From contig NZ_SUTM01000011.1 in the NCBI RefSeq assembly GCF_015062935.1, forward strand, positions 25,872 to 89,871: a stretch of 64,000 bases of DNA. Direction: 5' to 3'. Shown piece after piece: positions 17,684 through 26,148 of the stretch. A model generated the notes under the pieces. The model saw nothing but the letters and a program-made list of their open reading frames with translations. It did not search any database and was not told the DNA's origin. The DNA is from Methanobrevibacter sp. GTDB taxonomy: Archaea > Methanobacteriota > Methanobacteria > Methanobacteriales > Methanobacteriaceae. The first letter of the stretch is position 1. Each line of letters begins with the position of its first letter. The translations under genes were made by a program, and so were the position numbers.

Positions 17684-18439
17684 ATGAATTATAAAATTGA
17701 AGGTAGCGGAGAAACCTTGGTTTTCATACATGGCCTTTCCGATAATCTGCTCTACTGGGAGATTCTGGCAAATTCTCTAAAAGATGATTTTCAGATTTTA
17801 AGGTTTGATTTACGAGGTCATGGAGATTCTGAACTGGGAAATGATGATATTACATTGGATACATATGTAAATGATTTATTTAACCTTTTAGGTGAATTAA
17901 AGATTGATAAAGTAAATCTGATTGCTTTTTCTTTAGGCGGCGCAATCGCATTGGATTTCGCTATCAAGCATCCTCAACTGGTGTCTTCATTGGTGATAAT
18001 GTCCAGTTTTGCCAAAACTGAGGAATATTTAAAAAATATTCTCAATGATTTTAAAATAGCATTAAAAAATAGTTTTGAGGAGTTTTATGATTTGATTTTA
18101 CCGAAAGTACTTTGTCCGCAGGTCATTGAGGAAAATATTTCAGAACTTGAACTGATTAAAGAGGTTTCAGCACAAAACGCTAATGTTGAGGGTATAATCA
18201 AAGCGGTTGATGTCTGTATGAATATTGATATTGAAGACAATTTATATGAAATTGATGTTCCTACTTTGATTCTTGCGGGAAAATATGATGAGATGTCCCT
18301 TTTAAGTTTTCAGGAATCAATGCATGATAAAATCAAAAATTCTCAGATGGTTGTTTTTGATAATGTTAAGCATAATCTGCTTGTTGGAAAAAATAATATT
18401 GAAATTTTAAAAATATTAAAAAATTTTTTAAAAAAATAA
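17684..18439 (+). CDS. Alpha/beta-fold hydrolase
   Basis: A 251-residue hydrolase. The oxyanion loop IHGLSDN (residues 14-20), LRFDLRGHGDSELG, the nucleophile elbow AFSLGGAIAL (Ser in the GxSxG-like FSLGG), a late acid in LAGKYDEMS and the His in VKHNLLVG make up the catalytic set. A four-helix cap region is present in the middle. The substrate cannot be told from sequence; relatives act on esters, lactones or C-C bonds. The ATG has AGGTTA upstream. It ends 12 bases from the convergent copZ-like gene. Confidence 0.85.
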   Translation: MNYKIEGSGETLVFIHGLSDNLLYWEILANSLKDDFQILRFDLRGHGDSELGNDDITLDTYVNDLFNLLGELKIDKVNLIAFSLGGAIALDFAIKHPQLVSSLVIMSSFAKTEEYLKNILNDFKIALKNSFEEFYDLILPKVLCPQVIEENISELELIKEVSAQNANVEGIIKAVDVCMNIDIEDNLYEIDVPTLILAGKYDEMSLLSFQESMHDKIKNSQMVVFDNVKHNLLVGKNNIEILKILKNFLKK

Positions 18440-18451
18440 GTGAAAAGGATT

Positions 18452-18655
18452 CTATTCTACTTTGAATCCTGCTTCTTCAACTGCTTCATTAATTTCAGCA
18501 TCACTAACGTCGCCGGACATGGTGATTTTAGTTATTCCAGAATCTAAATCTGCTTTAGCTTCATCAATTCCGTCAACATCAGTTAAACATAATTCAACAG
18601 CTTTTACACATGATGGGCAGTGCATGCCCACTACTTTAATTTCTTTTTCAGCCAT
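18452..18655 (-). CDS. HMA-domain metal chaperone (CopZ-like)
   Basis: A 67-residue single heavy-metal-associated domain with GMHCPSC (Cys13 and Cys16) in the metal loop and the beta-alpha-beta-beta-alpha-beta pattern typical of Atx1/CopZ. It would carry a soft metal such as Cu(I) to the P-type ATPase encoded 30 bases upstream on the same strand, which lacks its own HMA domain. AGGTGA is the ribosome site. It is the last gene of the csoR-ATPase-chaperone operon. Confidence 0.9.
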   Translation of the reverse strand: MAEKEIKVVGMHCPSCVKAVELCLTDVDGIDEAKADLDSGITKITMSGDVSDAEINEAVEEAGFKVE

Positions 18656-18685
18656 AATAAATCACCTTAATATCGATAGTTAATA

Positions 18686-20551
18686 TTATGTTATCTGTTT
18701 ATTTAAAGTTTTAGTTACACCTAACTTTTTTGAACTTTTGTAGTCTTTAGATGACAATTTGTATTTTGTCAGTGTTGATGAATAAATTATCACAATGACT
18801 GAACCGATATTATGAATCAATGCTCCTTCAATTGGATTTAGTATTCCCAGAATTGCTAAAGCCATTGCTACAACATTCAATGTTAATGCAAATCCGATGC
18901 TGATATTTATTGTTTTGATGGTCTTTCTTGCTATATCAATTAAATGAGGAATGTCTTCAATATTATCTTTGATTAATGCAATGTTTGCCGCTTCAACACT
19001 AACGTCACTTCCTATTTTTGCCATTGCAATTCCTACATTGGCCTTTCTAAGGGAAGGCGCATCATTGATTCCATCTCCAATCATTGCAACTTTATGTCCA
19101 AGAGTTTGTTCCTCTTTGATGTAGTTTGTCTTATCTTCAGGCAGGCAGTTTGCTTTTACATTTCTCACTTTGACTTCTTTTGCTATTGCAAGAGCTGTTT
19201 TTTCATTATCTCCACTAAGCAATGTTGTTTTCACATTTAATCTTTTTAATTTTTTGATTGTTTGTTTTGAACTTTCACGCAATGTATCTGCAAGTAAAAC
19301 TTTTCCAATGATTTCGTTTTCTTTTGCAACAAAAATCTCTATCTCTCCATTTTCCGGTTTTTTACCATATTTCATAGGTATGCCTTCTGATTCGATGAGA
19401 TTTCTATTTCCAGCTATTATTTTTAAACCGTTAATGTGCCCTATTATTCCTTTTCCGATTTCCATTTTGAAGTTCTCAACTTCAGATAGATTGCTGTTGT
19501 TGTAATGTTTGACAATAGCTTTAGCTAATGGATGTTCTGATTTTGATTCTAGTGATGTCAATAAATGCATCATTTCTTCTGAGTTGTCTGAAAATACTTT
19601 GACAACTTCCGGAGTACCATATGTTAATGTTCCGGTTTTATCAAACACCAGTTCACTTACCTGTGCCAGCTCTTCAATGGATTCTCCATCCTTAACTAGT
19701 ATTCCGTATTTTGTTAAATTTCCGATGGCCGCCATTATTGCTGTTGGGGTTGCCAGTACCAGTGCACATGGGCAGAATACTACTAGTATTGTAACTGATC
19801 TTATTATTTCAAATGTGAATAAATAGGTTAATATTGCTGCAGTAAAAGCTATGACAACTATTAATGTTGCCCATTTGTCTGCGGTTCTAACAATTTTTGC
19901 ATTTTCAGGTGCTGATGATTCCACTAGTCTGATTAACTTTTGAAGGGAACTGTCTTCACTGATTTTTGTTGTTTTCATTGTAAATGATCCAAAGAGGTTA
20001 ATTGTTCCGCTGTATACTTCATCATTAACTTTCTTATCAACCGGCAGTGACTCTCCTGTTAGTGTTGACTGGTCAATTGAGGTTTCACCATTTAAAATTA
20101 TTCCATCAGTTGGAATACTTTCTCCGGGTAGAACCTTTATGATGTCTCCGATTTGTACTTTTTCAACAGGTATCTTTTCTTCAATTCCATTTTTTATTCT
20201 TGTTGCTACTTGAGGGGTTATGTTTGCAAGTTCTTTTAATTTGTATTGGGTTTTTGATACAGTATATTCTTCTAAAAATCCTCCGATAGCCATTATTGTT
20301 GCAATTTCTCCTGCAGCAAATACTTCTCCGATTATTATTGATGCGATAATAGCTATTGATACAAGTAAATCTGCTTTTATGTCGAATTCTGTGATTAATC
20401 CTTCGGCACACTCTTTGAATATTGGTATTCCACATAGAATTACTGCAATTACTGCAATATAATTGAGAGATAGTATGAAACTAATGATTAAACTTATTGC
20501 TGAGATTATTATGAGCAATATGTCTTTTTTTTCATCTCTTGTAAATTTCAT
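18686..20551 (-). CDS. Heavy-metal P1B-type ATPase
   Basis: A 621-residue metal efflux pump. The transport site CPC (260-262) sits in the sixth membrane helix. The phosphorylation loop DKTGTLT (304-310), the SEHPLAKAI His-Pro motif, TGES and MIGDGINDAP are all intact. There is no N-terminal metal-binding domain, so the separate CopZ-like protein probably serves as donor. The final helices read LTLNVVAMAL and, at 580-584, HNIGS, which is not the MxxSS signature of classical Cu(I) pumps, so the metal is uncertain. GGAGG precedes the ATG, and a perfect operator palindrome lies just upstream. Preceded by csoR and followed by the chaperone gene. Confidence 0.9.
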   Translation of the reverse strand: MKFTRDEKKDILLIIISAISLIISFILSLNYIAVIAVILCGIPIFKECAEGLITEFDIKADLLVSIAIIASIIIGEVFAAGEIATIMAIGGFLEEYTVSKTQYKLKELANITPQVATRIKNGIEEKIPVEKVQIGDIIKVLPGESIPTDGIILNGETSIDQSTLTGESLPVDKKVNDEVYSGTINLFGSFTMKTTKISEDSSLQKLIRLVESSAPENAKIVRTADKWATLIVVIAFTAAILTYLFTFEIIRSVTILVVFCPCALVLATPTAIMAAIGNLTKYGILVKDGESIEELAQVSELVFDKTGTLTYGTPEVVKVFSDNSEEMMHLLTSLESKSEHPLAKAIVKHYNNSNLSEVENFKMEIGKGIIGHINGLKIIAGNRNLIESEGIPMKYGKKPENGEIEIFVAKENEIIGKVLLADTLRESSKQTIKKLKRLNVKTTLLSGDNEKTALAIAKEVKVRNVKANCLPEDKTNYIKEEQTLGHKVAMIGDGINDAPSLRKANVGIAMAKIGSDVSVEAANIALIKDNIEDIPHLIDIARKTIKTINISIGFALTLNVVAMALAILGILNPIEGALIHNIGSVIVIIYSSTLTKYKLSSKDYKSSKKLGVTKTLNKQIT

Positions 20552-20576
20552 TTTAAACAGCCTCCAATGGTATAGG

Positions 20577-20594
20577 TATACCCCATGGGGTATA
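20577..20594 (-). promoter_or_regulatory. Perfect 18-bp CsoR-type operator before the P-type ATPase
   Basis: TATACCCCATGGGGTATA is an exact self-complementary 18-mer, 26 bases upstream of the ATPase ATG and between csoR and the ATPase gene. G/C-rich half sites flanked by TATA are typical of CsoR/RcnR operators. Its G/C block stands out in an otherwise AT-rich spacer. It suggests that the pump has its own metal-controlled promoter besides read-through from csoR. Confidence 0.8.
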
Positions 20595-20612
20595 AGGTTA
20601 CTTTAAAAAAAA

Positions 20613-20885
20613 TTAAAGTCTAGAGTAATATTCCAAAATTGATGAAATATCACCCAATGCTTCATCAGTATCATTATCTTCAATGGCCTGTTTAACACAA
20701 TGTTCGAGGTGTCCTTCGACAATAATATGTCCTACTTTGTGTAATGCAGATTTTGATGCATTTACCTGCATTAATATCTGTTCACAAGGAATGTCCTCAT
20801 CAATCATACGATCTATAGCATTTAACTGGCCAATGATTTTTTTTATTCTTCTGTGAAGATTGTCACTATCCATACATTGTTTCAA
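20613..20885 (-). CDS. csoR: CsoR-type metal-responsive repressor
   Basis: A 90-residue all-helical repressor of the CsoR/RcnR family. With the chosen start, Cys34, His59 and Cys63 sit in the spacing of the Cu(I)-binding Cys-His-Cys triad of CsoR (IPCEQ, then GHLEHC). The frame stays open to an ATG at 20930, but that start lies in the promoter and operator. TTG at 20885 has AGGAAG 7 bases upstream and gives the usual family length. It probably represses itself and the adjacent ATPase until metal rises. The ATPase gene follows after 61 bases. Confidence 0.88.
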   Translation of the reverse strand: MKQCMDSDNLHRRIKKIIGQLNAIDRMIDEDIPCEQILMQVNASKSALHKVGHIIVEGHLEHCVKQAIEDNDTDEALGDISSILEYYSRL

Positions 20886-20898
20886 AATAACACTTCCT

Positions 20899-20914
20899 AT
20901 ACCTATGGGGGTAT
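20899..20914 (-). promoter_or_regulatory. Imperfect CsoR operator at the csoR start site
   Basis: ATACCCCCATAGGTAT on the minus strand matches the operator before the ATPase in its left half (ATACCCC), with a shifted right half. It lies about 20-35 bases downstream of the TATA box at 20931-20939, so it would cover the transcription start of csoR. Position and similarity point to autoregulation. Confidence 0.65.
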
Positions 20915-20930
20915 GTATATGCTGTTGCAC

Positions 20931-20939
20931 TATATAAAG
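20931..20939 (-). promoter_or_regulatory. TATA box of csoR
   Basis: CTTTATATA on the minus strand is a close match to the archaeal TATA box. A start about 25 bases downstream would fall near 20908, inside the operator and just ahead of the AGGAAG ribosome site. This rules out translation from the ATG at 20930. Confidence 0.6.
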
Positions 20940-21018
20940 TTTTTCTTAAATCAGTTCCAAAAAAATGTAAGTGTAAAAAATAGTTTAAAAAAATAAAAAA
21001 AGGAGGAAAAGTTCAAGA

Positions 21019-22116
21019 TCATGCTTGATTTTCCATTTCTTCAAATTTAGCTGGGAAGTATTCGTCTACTACGTACTCGAGCCCATATTTTGAGAAAGAT
21101 TGCTGTTCTGCTTTCTTACCAATCTTAAGCATTTTCTTAATTTCGGTTTGCCAGAAATCAGTTTTATACCTTGGGTCTTTAGAAAGCTCTTTTAGTCTCA
21201 TGACGTCTACATCTTTGAGTTTATCTGTAGGTAAATCGTAGTTGATAATGTCGGATGCAGTTACTCCAATGAATTTGGCGTCAGGAGTTGCGAGGTCATG
21301 ATTAACGTGAGCTAATTTTGCACTTCCTGAGATAATTACCTGTGCAATGTGGAATCCCCAAGGGTCTCCGTCGTTACAGATATATACCGGTAAGTCTAAT
21401 TCTGTGTTGACTCTTTTAATGAATCTTCTTGTAGCACGAGCGGCTTGTCCTTTAAGTCCAACAATTAAACAGTTAAACCTTTCGTGTGCGTTTTCCTGAA
21501 CTAACCTGTGGAACATTCCCATGGTTTCCACTGCCAGTACTTTGTCTACTTTATGGTCTAAAAATTCGACCTGGTCAATAGTAGGAGAAATTGTGTAACC
21601 GGATTTTCCCATTTTTGCAGCATTAACTTCCACTTCATCAAGAAGGGTAAGGTTTCCGTAAACTGATGCACCGTCTTCTTCAGGCATTAAACCTAAATCT
21701 TCACGGGTGGTTCCGAGAGTTACTTCTAAGTCTTCTCCAACGATGTTGGATTCTTGCTGTGATTTAAAACTGATTCCCCATCCTTCGGAAACATAGTACA
21801 TTTCCCTGATTGTAGCTGTTTTTTCACGAGCAACAAGATCTTTACAGAAGTTTGCAACATAAACCATTTGTCCTAATTTTCTGATTTGTTTCACATTACC
21901 TAAGGACCTTCTACCGAATCTGTCACCTAAGACGTAGTATCTTTTTGCGTCATCGTAAACAATATTTCCAGTACCTCTTGATGGGATTCTAATACTAGGG
22001 ACTTTGTTTTTTTCAATTTCTTCAATGATTTCTTGACCTAAACCTTTTAGCTTATTGAAGGTATATTCTTTTCTTTCTTCTTTATGTAATCTACCTTTTT
22101 TTGTATCTTCAGCCAT
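21019..22116 (-). CDS. top6A: DNA topoisomerase VI subunit A
   Basis: A 365-residue Spo11-like catalytic subunit of the type IIB topoisomerase, which cuts both DNA strands through tyrosine and relaxes supercoils. The active tyrosine lies in [11 protein letters not shown] (Tyr107 or Tyr108). The TOPRIM domain shows [29 protein letters not shown] with the DxD metal site, and KFIGVTASD. Length fits the family. AGGTGA precedes the ATG, 9 bases after the top6B stop, so both subunits come from one message. A T-rich tract follows the stop at about 20985-21003. Confidence 0.95.
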   Translation of the reverse strand: MAEDTKKGRLHKEERKEYTFNKLKGLGQEIIEEIEKNKVPSIRIPSRGTGNIVYDDAKRYYVLGDRFGRRSLGNVKQIRKLGQMVYVANFCKDLVAREKTATIREMYYVSEGWGISFKSQQESNIVGEDLEVTLGTTREDLGLMPEEDGASVYGNLTLLDEVEVNAAKMGKSGYTISPTIDQVEFLDHKVDKVLAVETMGMFHRLVQENAHERFNCLIVGLKGQAARATRRFIKRVNTELDLPVYICNDGDPWGFHIAQVIISGSAKLAHVNHDLATPDAKFIGVTASDIINYDLPTDKLKDVDVMRLKELSKDPRYKTDFWQTEIKKMLKIGKKAEQQSFSKYGLEYVVDEYFPAKFEEMENQA

Positions 22117-22125
22117 TTAAATCAC

Positions 22126-23835
22126 CTATTCATCTTCAAAACCATCTTCAACTTCATCTTCTTCGAAGTTATCTAATGCGGATTGACCTTCTTCAACTGC
22201 GCGTCCGTATTCATCAACTTCTTCCATGATAATTGCATCAAGTTCTTCTTCTTCCTCTTCTTCTTCAACTTTCTCACCAAGCAGTTCTGCAAGAGCTCTT
22301 TTTGTTACTTTTGCTAAAACTTCTTGATATTCAGGAACTCCGGTTTCACCGAGTTTTGCAGCTTCTTCGATAATAACTGGAACGTATTCTTCAAATACTT
22401 TAGAACGTTTTTCTTTTTCTTTAGCTGCTCTTTTAGCTCTCAGGTGTTTTTGTAATTTACGGGCTAATTTCATTGTTGCCTGTCTGATTTCGTGAACAAT
22501 TTCAGGTTCTGGTGAAACACTTTGTTTTCCTGTTGAAAGGTAAGGTACCTGAGTTGAAATAATATTTACAAATAATGTCAATGGGGTGTTGTCCATATCT
22601 TTTAGGCCGTAACGTTTCCAGTCAATACTTTTGAGGGCTTCTGTAATAGCACAGCTTCCTGCATCAAATGTTAACGGAACTCTGTTAGCAAATCTCATAA
22701 TTTCAGATTTTCTTTTCTCATTGACAACTCTTCCTGCATCTCCTCCGTATGCAAGTCCTGCTTCAATAATGAATGAAACACCTCCTGCATAGGTTACAGG
22801 TTTTCTGGTAATTGTGGTTACGAATTCAGGTTTAAGAATCTGTTTCATACCTTTTTCAATCTGTTCGGATCCGATTGGTATAAGTCCGTCTGTTGGAGGA
22901 GCCATGAATTTCATTTTCTTAAAGCAGTGCACGATAGCTTCCGCTTCAGGGAATGTCATAGCTTTAGGACGTTTATTCATATCAATGCCGGTGAGTTCAG
23001 CAATTTCATCAACTCTTTTGTTGGACATTCTTGACATTGATGAGGTTAACATACTTTTATATCTTCTACTGTCGGTATTTTGTGCCATTGTCATTAAGTC
23101 ATCAGCACTTACACCTTTAGGGTGAGGTAATACTTCTTTTGGTTGTACTGGGACAACATTCGCTGCTCTTTTGAAAATATATTTGTGTCCTGATGGGTCT
23201 CTGAATGTGATTTTTGCGTGAGGGTTTCCAATCATGGTTCTTCTGATGTATTCGAAAGCACCCTGCTCTGCAAGTGAGTATGATACTTCTTTGAATTGTA
23301 ATTCAATGCATACTCCAGTACTTTCGGCAGGATAATCTTCTCTTTCCATTAAAATTCCCCGGTTGTTTTTAACATCCATCTGGAATTTCATTTTCACTCC
23401 TTTAATTTCATCCCCGTCTTTGTAGCATGAAATTACGCGTGCAGGTTTACCGGTAGTCATCTGTGATAAAAGCACACAACCACTACATCCTAAACCTTGT
23501 TGTCCTCTTGATTGGATGTTTCTGAATTTGGATCCTGCAAACATCATACAGTATACCTGCATTACATAGTCTTCAGGAATTCCAGGTCCATTATCCTTGT
23601 GTCTTAAAATGTAATGTTCTTTATCAACACGCTTTAATTCTATATCAATATCAGGCAATATTCCTGCTTCTTCAGCTGCGTCAAAACTATTTGTAATCAG
23701 TTCGTGGAAAACAATAGTTAAAGAACGAATTTTACCTGTGAATCCAAGCATCTGTTTATTTTTTCTGAAGAACTCAGATGGGGTCAATCTCTGAAAGTCC
23801 TCTTCCCAGTCAAGTCCTACTTGTTCTTGAGCCAA
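22126..23835 (-). CDS. top6B: DNA topoisomerase VI subunit B
   Basis: A 569-residue GHKL-ATPase subunit. The Bergerat fold shows [12 protein letters not shown] (N box), [10 protein letters not shown] (G1) and GQQGLGCSG (G2), followed by the helix-two-turn-helix and transducer regions, the latter with the switch-lysine block [13 protein letters not shown]. The last 50-60 residues are an acidic low-complexity tail with a run of Glu ([13 protein letters not shown]), longer than in many archaeal homologues. The start is TTG with a strong AGGAGG 7 bases upstream. A TTTAAATATA promoter element lies about 50 bases before it. Top6A follows directly. Confidence 0.95.
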   Translation of the reverse strand: MAQEQVGLDWEEDFQRLTPSEFFRKNKQMLGFTGKIRSLTIVFHELITNSFDAAEEAGILPDIDIELKRVDKEHYILRHKDNGPGIPEDYVMQVYCMMFAGSKFRNIQSRGQQGLGCSGCVLLSQMTTGKPARVISCYKDGDEIKGVKMKFQMDVKNNRGILMEREDYPAESTGVCIELQFKEVSYSLAEQGAFEYIRRTMIGNPHAKITFRDPSGHKYIFKRAANVVPVQPKEVLPHPKGVSADDLMTMAQNTDSRRYKSMLTSSMSRMSNKRVDEIAELTGIDMNKRPKAMTFPEAEAIVHCFKKMKFMAPPTDGLIPIGSEQIEKGMKQILKPEFVTTITRKPVTYAGGVSFIIEAGLAYGGDAGRVVNEKRKSEIMRFANRVPLTFDAGSCAITEALKSIDWKRYGLKDMDNTPLTLFVNIISTQVPYLSTGKQSVSPEPEIVHEIRQATMKLARKLQKHLRAKRAAKEKEKRSKVFEEYVPVIIEEAAKLGETGVPEYQEVLAKVTKRALAELLGEKVEEEEEEEELDAIIMEEVDEYGRAVEEGQSALDNFEEDEVEDGFEDE

Positions 23836-24252
23836 AATTTTTCCTCCTAATAATTAAGTATGTTTTAGTTATTATCCTGACTATATTTAAATGAAATGAG
23901 AGAGCATTTGAAAAGTAATATTTATACCCTACCCTATCTAAGTCGATTAAATATATGGTAAAATAATAATTTAAAAACATGTAGAAAATATAGTATTTAC
24001 ACTATGCTATCTATATATGTTGGTTGAAGTATATAATAGTTTGCTATTAATTCCATAATTTTTATAGCAATCTTTTATTAAAATTGTTTCAGATATGTAA
24101 TATTTATTTGATTCTGTTTTTAGAGGTTTATGGAGTTTATTTTTTAAAATAAATAAAAAGTTGTATGGCTTTATAATATTGTAATTACTCAGTAAAATTG
24201 TTTTTATTTGAAACTGACTAGTTTAAATAATTTTAATAATAAATTAAAAGTC
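23836..24252. other. AT-rich divergent intergenic region upstream of top6B
   Basis: About 370-415 bases without a convincing gene. It holds the top6B promoter (TTTAAATATA near 23884-23893, minus strand), a TTTATAATAT element near 24170 that could drive the JAMM-like gene, and an inverted repeat TTGCTAT (24041-24047) with ATAGCAA (24064-24070), 7-bp arms around 16 bases. Many short ATAGTA/CTAT direct and inverted pieces occur around 23990-24040. No RNA gene could be recognised. Confidence 0.5.
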
Positions 24253-24990
24253 ATGATTTCAAAAAATAGTATTAACAATATTGTCCGCAAACTTCACCTT
24301 GATGAGTTCATAGAATCGCATAAGAGACTTCTTAGAGATAATCGCGGTGGATTTTTGATTCCTTTTGAAGTTAAAATAACTGACAAGGAATATGAAAGAT
24401 ACAGGCATCTTCCAATTGACTGGTCACTTTCGCCGATAACTAAAGATGACCTGCCTGCTGAATTTTCGGATAAGGCTGTAAAAACTGTTGACATGTTCAG
24501 AAAGAAAACTCATGACTTGGATGTGGAATGCATGATCTATTTTGACATTGAAACTGGAAACATTGTTTCATGTAATTTTGCAGATGATGGCTCTCCTGAC
24601 CATGTAAGTGGGACAATATATCCAAATTTTCTCAAAGGAATGCATATTGCGTCTGCTCATAATCATCCAAGAAAATATGGCTCTCCTCCTTCGGGCAAAA
24701 ATTTTGAAATGTTGCAGTATGATTTTGAAGAATTTGAAATTGTATTGTCTCAAAGGGAATTATGGGTTTTAGAATCAAAAACAGAGGTTTTTGATGAGTC
24801 CTTTATTAATGAAATTCGTAAAGATTTGGATGAAGGTTTACAAGCTATTTTGGATGAAATTTGTGAAGATTTGGATGAAGGTTATCTTGTATTGGATAAT
24901 CTTAATGAGAAATATGGTAATTTTTTGTTAGGTTATTTAAATAATAGATTGGATAATATTAAACTAACTAGGAGGTATTTGGATGCATGA
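24253..24990 (+). CDS. JAB/MPN (JAMM)-like domain protein
   Basis: About 245 residues. Its middle looks like a JAB/MPN fold: Glu in DVECMIYFDIETGNIV, a strand with GMHIASAHNHP giving the HxHP zinc motif, then GSPPSGKNFEML where JAMM enzymes usually have SxxD; here the position is Asn. The N-terminal 90 residues (FLIPFEVKITDKEYERYRHLP) and the acidic C-terminal helices are unassigned. JAMM proteins are zinc isopeptidases or nucleic-acid-related proteins such as RadC. TTG at 24208 could also start the frame; neither start has a good ribosome site. The next small gene overlaps its end by 8 bases. Confidence 0.6.
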   Translation: MISKNSINNIVRKLHLDEFIESHKRLLRDNRGGFLIPFEVKITDKEYERYRHLPIDWSLSPITKDDLPAEFSDKAVKTVDMFRKKTHDLDVECMIYFDIETGNIVSCNFADDGSPDHVSGTIYPNFLKGMHIASAHNHPRKYGSPPSGKNFEMLQYDFEEFEIVLSQRELWVLESKTEVFDESFINEIRKDLDEGLQAILDEICEDLDEGYLVLDNLNEKYGNFLLGYLNNRLDNIKLTRRYLDA

Positions 24991-25204
24991 TTATTATCAA
25001 GGTGAAAAAAAAGTAATAGTTACTAAAGATGTTGGTTTTAATAAATCAGAACTTATTTCACCAGAAAATCGTCAAAAATCTCGAGAAAGAATGAATAATC
25101 CAAATATAGTTTCTGGAAAATACAAATTAAAAGAGATTTTTGCTGATATTGGCATTACAGTCATTCCCGAAAAAATGACTTTTTGGTATCGGTTCACAGA
25201 ATAA
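24983..25204 (+). CDS. Small protein coupled to the JAMM-like gene
   Basis: A 73-residue protein of unknown family, starting inside the last codons of the JAMM-like gene with a very good AGGAGG 6 bases before the ATG. The sequence begins MHDYYQGEKKVIVTKDVG, has a basic, Asn/Arg-rich middle (ENRQKSRERMNNPN) and a short conserved-looking end (LKEIFADIGITVIPEKMTFWYRF). No cysteine, membrane segment or known motif. The overlap and ribosome site argue that it is real and made with the JAMM-like protein, as partner, substrate or inhibitor. Confidence 0.6.
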   Translation: MHDYYQGEKKVIVTKDVGFNKSELISPENRQKSRERMNNPNIVSGKYKLKEIFADIGITVIPEKMTFWYRFTE

Positions 25205-25234
25205 TTAAAAAATAAGTTTTAGGAGTATTAACTC

Positions 25235-25852
25235 CTAATAATCTTTTTCATCAAAGTCGATGCCGTCCTTGAATTCAATTTTATCGTCTTCAATTCCAAC
25301 GAGGTCTTTGAATTCTTTCATTTTTAAAGTTTCTTTTTTATGTTCTAAAAATCCATAGACAGATTTGTGTCTGGATCCGTTCAAAATCATTTCAATGGCT
25401 TCTTTTGCAATCATTATATTGTCCATTTCACCGATTAGAGAAACAGTTTTGCCATAAACTGCCATGTCCACTTCAGCCATTTCCATAATTATTTCGCGTG
25501 TTTTCCCGTCTTTTCCAATAATTCTGCCTTTATGTCTTGCAAGGGCTTTTTTGGATTTTCCAATGTATAATGGTAAGCTGATAACCTCTAAATAAATATC
25601 ATCACTGACAAGTTTTAAAGCAACTTCAGGATTGAATCCGCGAGCTACTGCCTTAACAATATGATTTGCATTCCAGACACCTAAAGGGTCTTCCATATCT
25701 TCTCTAGGTGTAATGTAAACAGTACCGTCATCGCTGTCTATATCCAGCAGTGTTCCTGTTGCTTTTTCAATTGATTTTTTTACATTACCGTTGCTTCCGA
25801 TTAAAGCCCCAACTCTGTTTTGAGGTATTTTTAAATAATCTGTTTCCGGCAT
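25235..25852 (-). CDS. KH-domain RNA-binding protein (archaeal Dim2/Pno1-like)
   Basis: A 205-residue protein with two KH domains. The first contains IPQNRVGALIGSNGNVKKSIEKATG and the second KGRIIGKDGKTREIIMEMAEVDMAV, each with the GxxG loop. This layout matches archaeal Dim2p/Pno1, which binds the 3' end of 16S rRNA during small-subunit maturation and interacts with aIF2alpha. AGGTGAT precedes the ATG. In related archaea it lies between rio1 and topoisomerase VI genes; here a transporter and the JAMM-like pair separate it from both neighbours. Confidence 0.88.
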   Translation of the reverse strand: MPETDYLKIPQNRVGALIGSNGNVKKSIEKATGTLLDIDSDDGTVYITPREDMEDPLGVWNANHIVKAVARGFNPEVALKLVSDDIYLEVISLPLYIGKSKKALARHKGRIIGKDGKTREIIMEMAEVDMAVYGKTVSLIGEMDNIMIAKEAIEMILNGSRHKSVYGFLEHKKETLKMKEFKDLVGIEDDKIEFKDGIDFDEKDY

Positions 25853-26148
25853 TTTATCACCTTTTTAAATTAAAACTAATAATATTTATCTAATCAAAAA
25901 TATTTAAAATTTAGGATTGTCATATTTCCCTAAAAATATGTTTTACTTGCGGTTTTTCTTCAGAATTCCATGTAAATTAATGATATATAAAAAATGATGA
26001 TAAATAAATTCTAAAAAATAATAAAAATAAAGATAAGTTGGAATGCTACTGGAGTAACACCATTATCTTCCTGAATCGCCATCAGTTATTTTAAAAAACA
26101 AACTCGAATTGCCCTGTAATATGTGAGTTACTGGTGGGCATTTCTCCG
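25853..26148. other. Intergenic region with a possible decayed small gene
   Basis: About 300 bases between the KH-protein gene and the BASS transporter, AT-rich on its left side. On the minus strand two short frames have protein-like composition: 26091-26174 (27 residues, containing NPNGEMPTSNSHITGQFEFV, overlapping the transporter end) and 26011-26082 (23 residues, MAIQEDNGVTPVAFQL). Neither is a convincing intact gene. No tRNA or strong terminator is seen. Confidence 0.35.

Noticed and set aside
20886..20930. N-terminal extension of csoR to the ATG at 20930
   Set aside because: It would be encoded by the TATA/operator region upstream of the likely transcription start, and TTG 20885 has a well-spaced AGGAAG and the family length.
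22168..22268. Acidic Glu-rich low-complexity stretch in top6B
   Set aside because: It is in frame with top6B and a common kind of C-terminal tail, not a separate repeat element.
23990..24070. Cluster of ATAGTA/CTATGCTAT-like short repeats as a possible origin or attachment site
   Set aside because: Units are short, irregular and A/T-only; no origin-recognition-box-like repeats, no cdc6 gene, and no integrase or tRNA nearby.
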